A DNA stretch of 64,000 nucleotides, from assembly GCA_023213395.1 (NCBI GenBank), contig CM041465.1:54319741-54383740 (forward strand), in the 5' to 3' direction. Source of the stretch: Cycas panzhihuaensis. Lineage: Eukaryota; Cycadophyta. The position numbers were made by a program, and so were the translations under genes. The notes under the pieces are model-generated. The model saw nothing but the letters and a program-made list of their open reading frames with translations, made no database searches and had not been told where the DNA came from. Shown piece by piece: positions 43,588 through 54,146 of the stretch (positions within the stretch are counted from its first letter, which is position 1; each line of letters begins with the position of its first letter).

Positions 43588-46159
43588 TGAAACGCTCTCT
43601 ACGGGGCGAAGATCCTACGTCTAGCAAAGGGATATAAAAGGCGCTACGCTAACTAAGCTAGGCAGCGAGGATCCCACCTCATGAGGCGTCCGTCTTGGCC
43701 GGAGCACAAGTTCGGGGCTGCAAGGTGCCTGGTTGCTTTCAGGTAGCCATGCAAAAACAAGGCCTTCCTACCCTTCGGATGGCCGAGAAGGAAAGGGAAG
43801 CCTTGCGCATTGCGGCTCCTCAATATAATGAGAAGGCAACAAAGGTAGGGGCAATCAACTTGGTGTGTGAGCGGGTATGGTGAAAGGTGTGGTTGAAGGG
43901 TACAATATAAATGGGCTTTCTACACCTATGCTATGTAAAGCAAGAAACTGATGTAGGAAAGTAAATGTAAAGAAACGATTATTTTCCCTTTTTTTCTTAA
44001 TGTTCCTTTATCCTTTCTTATCTGTTCAGGCAAATGCAAAAAGACAAAAATAGTGTAAAAGGAAACACGAAAGAAACGAGAGGAATACCTGGATCTGGCA
44101 TTTGAATAGAAGTACAGCTAATCTTGCTAAGTTCCACTCCCTCTTTCTCCTTTCTCCATGCATGCAACATCGGTCGACGGTGGTAAGGGGGTTCACTTAC
44201 CTCCCCTTGAGCGTGCGAAACTAAATGAAACGAAAGGACGAAAAAAGAAATTCGAAACTAAAGAAGAGAAATATCGTGTGAGAGCTAACCGGCAGCGGGT
44301 CCACCTCACGCACCACTTCCACCAACGCGATCCTGCAAATAAGTGTGAAAAGCACCTTCCTCTTGGAAGAGAGGCTACAAAATACGCCAAGAGATATATG
44401 TATATAAATGGAGATCAAGCGAAACTAAACACTAAACTATGCATTGGAATGTAGCGAAACGAAATAAAAATGTGCAAGAAACTCTCACACTGCCGTATAC
44501 CACAAACACACTAAGTGGAACTGAGTATAGCCTCGGGATGGCTAACTCACCCACGGGAGGTCTCTAAGGAGTTCGGGAAAGAAACACCAGGTGGTAACAA
44601 GGTGGATGCGGATTATCTCAAACCGGTCTGGATGCCTTGGCCCAAGTCCCCTAGACTCCCTTGACTTGTCCCTCAAGAAAGCGTGTACGGCAAGGGGAAG
44701 AGGACAAGGGACGGAACCCTTGGGGAGAAGGACGGCAATGGGGGACGGAACCCTGCCTACCTCCCTCGAATCTTCATGTATATTCCCTTGCCTTTGGTGA
44801 CTAAGGCGGTAAAGAGAGCCTAAAGAAAAAGAAGGGGCTCCAAGGAAAACACCGGGAGAGTGGCTTTGGGTCAAGATAGCACTACAGGATAGCTATGGCT
44901 AATGGTGATCACTTTTATTTAGGAGCAAAGGGGATAAAATATGGAGAAGGAAAGGATGGAATACTCGCCAGTAAAAATAGGAAAATTGCAAATATAAACA
45001 AGGGATTGCAAGTAAAAAGAAAAGGAAATGTAAGTAAGAAATAAGAAATTGCAATTAAAAAACCAAAGGGTACCTTGTGTAAAGAGACTAAGCATGCCTT
45101 CTGCCACTTGGAACAGCAGCAATGGAGGCCAAACAGAGGCTGCTTATGGGCATTTCCTGCTGAGGTATGAATGGAAGAGGCTCCTTGCAAGGTTGGGTAT
45201 GGAGTAAACCTTTGGGGCAGCTTCTTGGTTGAAGGAGGCCCTTGAACCTCTGAGCACCTGCAAGGGGAATAAAGCTGGTTGTGGAGAGTAGTAAGGGGTA
45301 GCAATGGCCCTGCAAAATCCACTGATGGCAGCCTGTTTCACCCTTTTCAGTTGCTGTGCATGAGGTTGTTTATTTTCTGTGTGTCTTCCTGTGTGCAGTC
45401 CTTTGGAAAATTCTCTTGGAAGTTTGAAAAATGGGCCAAAAGTCTTGAAAATGGGGAGGACAAATCCCTTTATCCCCTGTTCACAGCAGGTGAATGTTGG
45501 GTATGTCAAGGCATCTCCAATCGAATGAAGCCACGTGGCAGTTTCGTGAAAAAAGTGGAAACTGTCGCGTGGTTCTCTTTTTTTAAATTTCAAACAGTCG
45601 TACCGCGGCAAACTCTGTGGTACCGCTGCAAACTCAGCGGTACCGCTAAGTTTACCGCAGTATCAGCCTGAAATCAAAAAAAGAGAAAAACAAGCAGCAA
45701 AATCAGGTTTTGAGGCAAAAACAGAAGCTAATCCTGAGTCAAATCAGTTGAGGGAAGGCCCAGGCAGTGGGCAAGTACCCAAAACAACCCAAAAAGTCCT
45801 AACTAAGGATTAGATTGGACATAGGAAGGATTGCAACATAGGCAACATGTTGTAACAAGAGCAAGTAAAGCTGACGGAAACAATCCCGGGAAACTGTGGA
45901 GACACCATGGGTGGCTGTACGCCATACGGGGTGTAGCATTCACTAAGGAATGCCCCCGCTGTGAGTTGTCATAGGCTGAAGGCATGCCGTTAGGCACATG
46001 CATTATGAGCAAGCATACAAGCAATGCATGCAGGCAGGCATATGTCAAACAAACTACTCTAAATAACCTTAATCAAACCAGGGCAAGAAAAGTAAGAGAA
46101 TATACCTGAACAAACCTGCATCGATGTGTCTCGAGTCCATTCCCAGTAGTTGGGAAACA
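43588..46159 (-). repeat. Solo LTR F, 2572 bp, with target duplication CCTAC
   Basis: Minus-strand LTR from TGTTTCCCAACTACTGGGAA (46159) to GTTTCA (43588). CCTAC flanks it at 43583-43587 and 46160-46164, and gag of D continues across once it is removed. No internal region is present, so it arose by recombination between the two LTRs of a full insertion. It has hairpin 45936-45953, AG|GTAAGT (complement at 44195-44200) and the palindrome AGCGGTACCGCT at 45636-45647 with AAACT/AGTTT continuing outward. Confidence 0.95.
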
Positions 46160-47729
46160 CCTACTAATGCTACTGCTATCAACTATGTGGGACCCGCTCC
46201 TACATACGTTCAAAACCCATCTGATGGTATGTCCCTTTACCTGCCCCCAGGGTATGTATCTCAACCTTGGGGGCAGGGTAGGGGAAACCACCTTCCAGCT
46301 TATGGGATGGAGCCGTTGCACACATATGAGGTTGCACCCCCCACGGGTGGCCCATATAGGCAGAATCCAGTCCCCCACCCTTCGTTTCTGCCATCCAATG
46401 TAACTCCTATTGCCACGCCTTCGCAAGGGAACGTGCCTCCCTTCCAAGGCATTTATCCGCAACCCTCTTTCCAAAAAGGGGCATTTCCCCAAAGAGGGAT
46501 AGGTTTACCACCCCCATCCATTCCTGCTTCTTTGCTGTTTGTTGATCCTTTGGCCCATGTAAGAACACGTCCCTTCATGGACTACTGGTCAACACTGCCA
46601 TCTGTTAAGGCGCTAAGGACTAACCTACTGCCTCACCCTCCTGAAGTTCCCAAATTCGACAGAACTTCGTCGCAAGACCCAGCTGAGCACGTGCGTAGTT
46701 TCTCTATGACATGCATAGACTACTGGGCTTATGACCACATTCTAATGAAGTTATTTCTGTGATCCCTGCAGGGCGACGCCCTTAAGTGGTTCTACCATCT
46801 CCCTGCCCATTCCATTTCTTCATTCCAGTAATTGGTGGACGAATTTATCAATTATTTTGACGTAGCCCGTCCATTCAAGAGCGGAATGAAAGCTCTTCTT
46901 TTGCTCAAACAATGTCACGATGAAATGAATCATGACTTTATGAGGCGATTCTATGATCTCCTTCACTCTACCAAGGCCATGTTGCCTGAGGAGTTGAAGT
47001 GAGATCTTTTCATTAATGCACTTCACCCCAAAGTGCATGTGGAAGTCCTAAAAATGGGAGCAACCACATGTGACTCTGCCATCACAAAGTGCTTAGAGTT
47101 AGAGGCTATTGGGATCCAAGCTGGACTTAAGAAACCTCTTAAGCCCTCACAACATTGTGAGGCACCTCCCCCAACAAAGGAAACCAAACTTTCACAACCT
47201 GCCAGGTCTACCTCTCATCCTACTGAGAGGACTTTAGACCCCCTTACTTCCGCTATATGCTCATTCGAGTGCACGATGAAGGAGCTTAAACTCCAATCCC
47301 CTTCATCACTAACCTCCCACAAACCAATTCAACAAGCTTCTTATGCTGTTGCCTCCAAAGGAGGTGGCACCCAACCTTCTCAAGTGAGGGGAGTCGATCC
47401 TCTCCTTGAGAAGAGGTGGTATTCCATCCACGGGGAATGTTTTCACGATGACTCGCATTGTCAGGTGCAACACCCACGTGATGCCTTACCACACGATTCG
47501 TTTCCTAGATGTGCATCAAGGCCTAATCTCGATCAACCTGTTCATAGGGATCCGTTCCTCAAATATGAGGAACGTGATCATAATGTTCAACAAAGGAACA
47601 ACTGGAATTGGGATAGATCCCCTGATTCTCACCCTTTACATGGTAGAGGGAAGGGTACATAAGGTTCATCCTCCTCTTCACGCTCCCTCGCCTTCGCAGT
47701 CCCGTAACAAGGGAAAGAAGGTGATCTAG
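46160..47729 (+). pseudogene. gag C-terminal part of element D
   Basis: Resumes PTNATAINYVGP and runs through VPKFDRTSSQDPAEHVRSFS and YWAYDHILMKLF; a TGA at 46760 follows. A degenerate stretch carries FINYFDVARPF, then 47033-47662 gives VHVEVLKMGATTC and the knuckle RWYSIHGECFHDDSHC, whose first Cys is Tyr. KKVI is followed by TAG at about 47728, at the place of TAA in B and CAA in A. Stops are mostly C-to-T changes, as expected of an older, methylated copy. Confidence 0.85.
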
Positions 47730-48530
47730 ATGCTTGAGACCACTCTCCTCTATGCCTTGACCCAGTCTCAAGTCGCGAAAGATCAACTGGTGCCTTTGCG
47801 TCTATGTTGCACCTTGATCCTCCTCTAGAAGCCGTTCCTACGGAGATTTCTATGCTTCCCAAGAGTATTCCCATCCGCCCTGGTCACTTTGACTTTAGGA
47901 GAGCCCTTACCCAACCCACAAGGAGGGGTAGGCCTTTCTCCGTAGTCGAAGAGCTTCTCATCGTGGCTGCCGGGATGTCCATCATGGACGTCTTGAGAAG
48001 TTACACCAAGCAACGAACGCTCCTCTTGGAAGCTCTAGGATCGAATGACGCGCTTGTTCATGCTTTGGGCACAACCCCAAGTTGTGAACCCATCATCTCT
48101 TTCGATCCCAGAGATCTTCCCCCAGCTAGTGGAAGGGAATGATAGTGGAACTTCCCTTTCACGATTACTATCGATAGTCCCAAATGCACATTGCGAAGAA
48201 CCATCGTGGACAATGGTTCTTTCGTCAACACCATGCCCTTGTACATCATGCAAGAGCTTGGCATTTCTGCCTTGGAACCTGTTCCATGGCGATGTCAGGG
48301 TTACGATGATAGTGAGAAGACTCACAGGATGCATCTCGATACCTCTTACCCTTAAGGATAAGACTGTCCTTACCAACATCGTTGTCCTCGATGTTGATAT
48401 TGATTACAACCTTCTTCTAGGTCGACCATGGCTTGACCAAATGGGAACCATGTGTTCCACCCATTGGGAGCAACTTAAGTTTGTCCATGACGGACAAATG
48501 AGAGTTGTCTCCCATGAGTGACCACACGCA
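47730..48530 (+). pseudogene. Aspartic protease region of element D
   Basis: MLETTLLYALTQSQ starts it; 47804-48142 holds LPKSIPIRPGHFDFRRAL and MDVLRSYTKQRTLLLEALG. The catalytic motif VDNGSFVNTMP is at about 48206-48238 and LLLGRPWLDQMG at about 48411-48446. A TGA near 48140 and a frame change before 48330 break it. Confidence 0.8.
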
Positions 48531-49520
48531 AAACAAACTAGACCTTCTACCCAGGTGAGCCATGGCCATACAAAGGGAAGCAAACGACCTTCTGATCATG
48601 CCTCAGATTGCTCAATTGGTATCCCTGATCCCTCTTGCCACGAAGAAGATCCCACACCTTCTTCTTTTGATTTGACTTGCTTCGCCCCCATCGATATCGG
48701 AAGCTATGGATACCTCGCCATGTTTGATGGCGACGGGTCCCATAGTGAGGATGAGGACCTTCCTCACCCAATTTCCTTCATTCGCGCTGGTGGGGGGCAT
48801 TCTTCTAGTTCTAGGTTTCCTCTTAGTACCCCTTTTGTCATAGAGCCCGATCACTTTCACATGTCGCATGTCATCGCACACTGCGGTCATCGGGCTCCTA
48901 GCTCTTCCATTCCATCACCTTCCATATTTGATGGCATTGAGAGTTCCCCTCTTACTTTTTACAAGGGATCTCTCCTTGACTCTCCCTCAGAGTCCCTTAG
49001 GGATGTTGGGTAGCTCATAGGTCGTATCGATCCTATCACTCCCATGCCATCCCGTCCCTTGCCCATTCGAAGTCAGGTCATCTATGGGGTGGACTACTTC
49101 GAGGATGACGAGGCTTTGATGGAGCACTTAGTAGGCTCCATGCCCAGTTTACCTTCTGGTCACCACAAGCTTGGTCACCAGAAGGTCCTAGCGATTGGGT
49201 CCACACTAGCCAACCTGATCCCTTCTCTCGTTTCATCTCTTCCTGTTGATCTTGCCCCCCTCCATTTTGAGGAGAGGAATGCTATGTGTATGGGGGTAAC
49301 TCAGGACATAGTCCTCACCCTAGGCAAGATCATTAAGGTAGGGCTAGAATGTACCCCTGATGAAGTGAGGTAATACTCCCTCATGTTCCAAGAATTCAAT
49401 GATGTGTTCGCATGGGACTACTCCGACATGAAGGGAATTGACCCCTCTATCGTCACGCACAACCTTATGGTTATCTTATGCATGATCTTTCGACGATCCC
49501 TTCGCCATGCTCCGAAATGA
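48531..49520 (+). pseudogene. Linker and first residues before RT (D)
   Basis: Open frames 48555-49013 and 49044-49373 give IDIGSYGYLAMFDGDGSHSE, then VDYFEDDEALMEHLVGSMPS and MCMGVTQDIVLTLGKIIKVG. After a TAA the text reads EFNDVFAWDYSDMKGIDPSI, a stretch that precedes RT in Tat elements. At about 49465 it leaves pol and reaches the pol-end junction GCTCCGAAATGAGCC, so all of RT proper is deleted. Confidence 0.75.
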
Positions 49521-50060
49521 GCCTAAACTACCATCTTAAATTGTCCTCATTTCTCCTAACCACGAGTAGAATGGCAATTTAAGGTGTCTTCTTAACCTCC
49601 TTTTGGTTCCTCCTATGGAACCCGTGTTCCCGTACCCTCTCGGGAACCTTTTGTCTTCCTACTTGGGCATCCCCCAACTAGGATAACGCTTTGGAGTACT
49701 ATTGCTCCTCTCTCTTACCTGTTGTTTCCTTCGCATATTCCTCTATGCTCCTCCCTGGATGTGCATGTTGCTCTATTTTCTAACCTCACACCTCTTTATC
49801 ACCTCTACTTATGGTGGATGTGTGTGCTCCTGTTAGACATATAGCCATACATAGAAGGAAATACGTGCATCATACAATAAAACACTTACAATAAAACATT
49901 TACAACATATATAACAAAGCATACATGCTACCTACAACACATGATATACACACCATCTCATGTCAAAATGGGGTTCCAATTACCCCATATATATATATAT
50001 ATATATATCAAAAATCATATGTTACATCATACATACGGGAAGCCGGTGTCCTTGTAGGGG
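49521..50060 (+). other. Element D post-pol tract with hairpin and short TA run
   Basis: Hairpin 49535-49583 (TTAAATTG/CAATTTAA intact, inner arm partly mispaired), then the GGAACC and AT-rich tract as in B and C, and a TA run at about 49987-50008. No coding signal. Confidence 0.6.
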
Positions 50061-52080
50061 GGGTACAATCATATGAGCCTATATATGACCCCCTGGAGGC
50101 TCGTGCTTTCCACTATCAAAATCATATACATATCTCCTACACTACTGCTGTCCCGCTCTTGGGGTACCATCTCCTGGCCTGTGTGATCCCTCTCCTGAGG
50201 ACCACATCCCTCCGAGGCTCCTCCTGGGCCTCCGCGAGCTACCTGCCTCGCTCCCATCATCGTGTGGTCGTCTTGGGGTCGTCACTGCTATATGAGTGTA
50301 TGTCCTGCTCCTGCTCGACCTCGATGCCATCTGGTCCACTAGCTGGTCGTATCGGGCTTGGATACAATCCCTCTCTCCCTAGAGTCCCTCCTCCATACTC
50401 TGAAATCTCTCCTCTGTCGCTCTGAGGTGCTCCTCCAGCACCACTATCTGGACCATGCTCCCTGCATCTCCACTGGCTCCTCCCTGAGCCTCTAGAGCCT
50501 GGACCCATCCGCGTAGTATGTCTCACTCGCTCCTTGCCTCATCGAGCTCTCGCTGCATCTGTCCCCTAAAATCTATGTACTCATAGGGCTCTATAGCCCA
50601 GATGTCTCTCGCCCTCACCAACGGGGCGAATACCTCCATATGGGCACCTGCCGACTTAGGCGTATCCTCTGCCTGGATGGGCGGTTGCCCCTCTGCATAC
50701 ACCTGAGGGAACATCTCCCTCACCATAGCCTCTACAAGCCTCCTAACCTCTGTAGTACCTGCCAATGTAACATGCCATGTGTCAATGAATATCCCACTGC
50801 ATACCATGATAAAATGAAATCAAATGTCTACCTAACTACCAAACGACTAAGGAAATGGTTAGGCCTCACCTGCCATGGCCGCCGACTCCTCTACTTGGGC
50901 GACATCTTCTCCTCCTAGCTCTCCGCCAGCTACAGGTACCTCATCCTCGGGTACCTCCTCTGCCTGGGCCTCTTTTCTCATAGGGACCGGCTCAACTCTC
51001 ACCTCTCTGAATCTCCTCATGATCTGTAGCCTATGGGCCCTAGTCACCACCCCCCTGCACTCCTCAGCTGCCCCTGATGGGCCTGCCTCTCCTCCAGTAG
51101 TCCCAGATGGCCCCGTTGCTCCTCTTGTCGATCCAGATGGACCTGCCTCTCCTGCAGGTCATGGTGGGTTGGCCCCATCCCCTTCGTCGATGCCGTCATC
51201 ATCATCATCATCATCTATGGGCACTCCTGCTCTGCCTGCCTCGTCATCATTGTCCCACCTCACCGTCCTGTATGGATCTTCCATGTAGTCCGTTAGGGTG
51301 AGGAGGTCCAGTGATGTCGCCTCTACTCATCGCCAGACATGGGCCTGGTCCTCCGTCCCCCTTAGTCGAGTCTACCATCTGTGGACCATCGAAGCCCACT
51401 CTGCTATGGGATGTGGCCCCCCCATTGGTGCCACTACCATGAAGTGATAAAAAAACCAGCACTGTAGCAACGTGCTGTATGATAATCCTCCTCTTCCTAT
51501 CGGTCTGATAGTATCAAGCTATGCATCGAGGTTCGCCGTTATCATAGTCGCCTAATCCAATCTATCATTGGCTTCGCAGCGGTGTACTGCATCCATCCAT
51601 CCTCCGAGTATCTCTCTATAGTTCTGTTTCTGGGAAATCTGGAACAGAATACATAGTGTGATCAGCTTCCTCACCTGAGGAATCCTCGACATCAGCATAG
51701 TCTGGAAAGGAACTCCTATCCGCTTCCACCTGTCGGCCCCTGTGAAGAATGTGGCCACCTCTCTGTGTACTGCCTCAGTACTAGGTAGCGCTCCCAATAT
51801 CACTGGCCTCCCAGTCACCGGTACCCTCAGAATTTACCAGATGTCTCATGGTGTAACTGTCATATCACTTACCTGAGGCAAGTGGAACATGTGCCTCCTC
51901 CGGTCCCAGTGTGACACTATGTCTACTAGAAGCCTCTGATCTGACGTAAATTGAGGTGACTTCAAGGCCTTGTATAGGCTGCACCTCCGCAAGATCACCT
52001 TGTCCTCTCGGGACATCATCTCTATGTAGCTCAGCATAGCCATGCCGACGTTTTCGCAGTTATCCACCACGATAACTGCC
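50061..52080 (-). pseudogene. Antisense plant-mobile-domain-like gene of element D
   Basis: Best copy for the domain start. From ATG 52043 (MAMLSYIEMM) it gives SLYKAL, DQRLLVDIVSHWDRRRHMFH with LPQ after it and MTVTP, then VTGRPVILGALPS and KLITLCILFQISQ in 51818-51552. DxxLLxxxVxxWxxxxHxFHLP and the later GRPV are signatures of the plant mobile domain. Further on are AEWASMVHRW, an Asp-run (about 51196-51225), 51050-50871, the probable intron, and 50758-50257 with ARDIWAIEPYEYIDFRGQMQ and a charged helix, then a basic tail SRSSRSRTYTHIAVTTPRR. Point stops rather than indels break it. A nuclear protein is plausible; function unknown. Confidence 0.68.
50759..50869 (-). other. Probable intron in the antisense gene (D)
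   Basis: Minus strand: CAG|GTGAGG at 50869 to ATTGGCAG at 50759, 111 bases, AT-rich, in the same position as in B and C. Confidence 0.6.
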
Positions 52081-52760
52081 TGCCAACACCAAAAAAATAA
52101 TCAAAGTCAGCCTCCTAGTAGTCATCTATGCTCCTGGCTATCTCTCAGCACTCTCTGCCTGAGATTTGGGCCTTATGGCCCCTCATCTTCTTTTTTCTGA
52201 TTTTTTGCCTTCGTACCGCGCTAAACTTAGCGGTACCGCTAAGTTTAGTATGGGTCCCACGGCGATCTGTGGGCCCTGCAGCGATGATCACAGCACTGCG
52301 ATCTTAGCCACGGATATGAGCGAAACCCCTAAAAGGGGATTACGCCACGAAAATCAAAAAATTTCTTGTGGTGGACCCCATGGGGCCCACCGGGACTAGG
52401 GCTCCCTAATGCCCAGGTCCCCGCCTCTTTCTGGGTCCAATTCAGACTCCGAGAGGCCTTCAATTACCCATAAGGGGCACAAAAATTATATAAAAACTAC
52501 AAAAAAAGCAATGAATTTCAAACTTTAAAATGGGGAAGGTTTTGTAAGATCCACTCATTGGATCTGGCCTCGCCATCGCCATCTCATCTCGACGATCTCG
52601 CTGGCTCTCATTGTGCTCTGATCCGACAGTCAGATCGTCCCTCGCATGCCTCCAAAGTTGGGTGGCACTCCGCTGCATAAGGAGATGGTTCTGGTTTCTC
52701 ATGAGAGCTGGTGAAAATGAATCCATTTTCCATTCGATTTCCTTATATAGGCGGGGGGGG
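52081..52760. promoter_or_regulatory. Palindrome-rich spacer between antisense gene and aRNH (D)
   Basis: A perfect 28 bp palindrome lies at 52221-52248; its half is CTAAACTTAGCGGT. The same core is in LTR F (45630-45653). A plus-strand TATATAG is at 52744-52750. A damaged form of AAGATCGCGATCTT is near 52285. Confidence 0.55.
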
Positions 52761-53276
52761 CGACGGGCACTTCTTCCGTTTTTGACCTCACGACAGCCGA
52801 TGGGACAGTTTCGTTTCCCTGGTCACCTTTGCCTTCTGGCCCTATCACCCGCTATACTCATTTGACACCTTTTTTTCCCTCTCTTACAAGGGCATTTATG
52901 GCGCCCCATTATTGCACTTTTTCCAGGGTCCTTTTACCTCGTTTTGTGTGCCACTCCCATGCATTCCTGAGTTTATACTCGTTTGGCTCATTTCATTGCC
53001 CTGGACTCGTTTTCGTGGCCCTTTTCTGCTCTTGGGGTCCCCAAAGGGAATGCTCCCTCGTCTGGGGGCATGTTTTACTTCCAAAAGCAACCTTTGATGC
53101 CCCCATGGCATCTTTTCTCTACCCGCTCTCAGATGGTGGTCAGACTGCTTGCTCCCATCCTTAGGTAACCTCATTACTAGGTCCTCCTACCCTTCACGGC
53201 CACTTATTGCCTATTTTTTTGAGTATCCCTTTCATTTTGTCACTGTTTATTTGCTACCAGGTTTTAGTGTTCAAAC

Positions 53277-53696
53277 ATGTCCCTATATATATTTACCGTT
53301 GGTGGAAGCTGCGATAATCCTGGACCTTCCATCAGATAGATTCTTGTGACCCCTCCAGACACGATTTTTACGTGTTTTGAGATCTTCATCCCCGAGGCAA
53401 CCAATAATGAAGCCAAGTACATGGCCGTTATCAAAGCCCGAATCGATGCTCTCTATTTCCATCGCGGGTCCATCGTGTTGCTCTGCGATTCTCAGGTTGT
53501 GGTGTCCCATCTCACCCAGGTTTACCAGGTGTGATGCCCTCACTTGAGAACCCTCGCTTCAGCTACCAGATCTCTCTTGGCCTGCTTTTCGTTAGTGGAT
53601 ATTCAGCACATCCCTCAGGACCTCAATGCTGAGGTAAACAGCCTCGTCTGCCTCATCCTTGAGCATTGCCTCCATCTTCTTGACAATTACCTTTGA
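53277..53696 (+). pseudogene. aRNH of element D, inactive
   Basis: ATG 53277, 16 bases after TTGCTACCAG (AG 53259-53260). It starts MSLYIFTVGGS: the first catalytic Asp is Val. A TAG follows after about 20 codons, NNEAKY keeps the alignment, CDSQVVVSHLT is intact, a TGA follows QV, and the last Asp site reads AEVNSL. Two of four catalytic residues are lost and two stops are present, so it is dead. Confidence 0.88.
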
Positions 53697-53961
53697 GGCT
53701 TGCCTGGCCAGCCCGTGCCCAAGTCTCTGGTCGCTTTTAGTTCGATGTACTTGTTCAGTTTGTTGGATGCCCTCATATCACTCATTACACTTTGACAATG
53801 GGGGCATCCCCCTTTATTGGCTCTATACACCTGTAGGTCAATGTTTAGACGATGCGTAGGTAGCCCCTACATTGTCCTCATCTTCATCTCCCTTGTCCAC
53901 ACGTTCCTCCATGACACTCGCCAACACCCTTGGTCCATATGCTGTTTATGATTATTTTTAC

Positions 53962-53987
53962 ATATATATATATATATATATATAGAT

Positions 53988-54040
<53 letters not shown>

Positions 54041-54063
54041 TATATATATATATATATATATAT
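53962..54063. repeat. (TA)n microsatellite, about 100 bp, with GATA interruptions
   Basis: Same position as 2336-2449 in A, between aRNH and the 3' LTR; interrupted by AGATAGATA near 53984 and AGATA near 54040. Confidence 0.97.
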
Positions 54064-54146
54064 CCATGTGCTACTCATGTTTTTGGTTGTCAGCATTCGC
54101 CATCACGTCATGCTTCCAAGCGGTGAGGCTCTGCTACTAAGAGGCG

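Noticed and set aside
52041-52070. Start of the antisense gene of D at 52070
   Set aside because: That codon is GTG; the first ATG in frame is at 52043 and aligns with B's ATG at 20121. An upstream exon is possible because TTGGCAG precedes this region.
53867-54096. Similar Ile-Tyr ORFs in element D
   Set aside because: Same cause: the TA run at 53962-54063.
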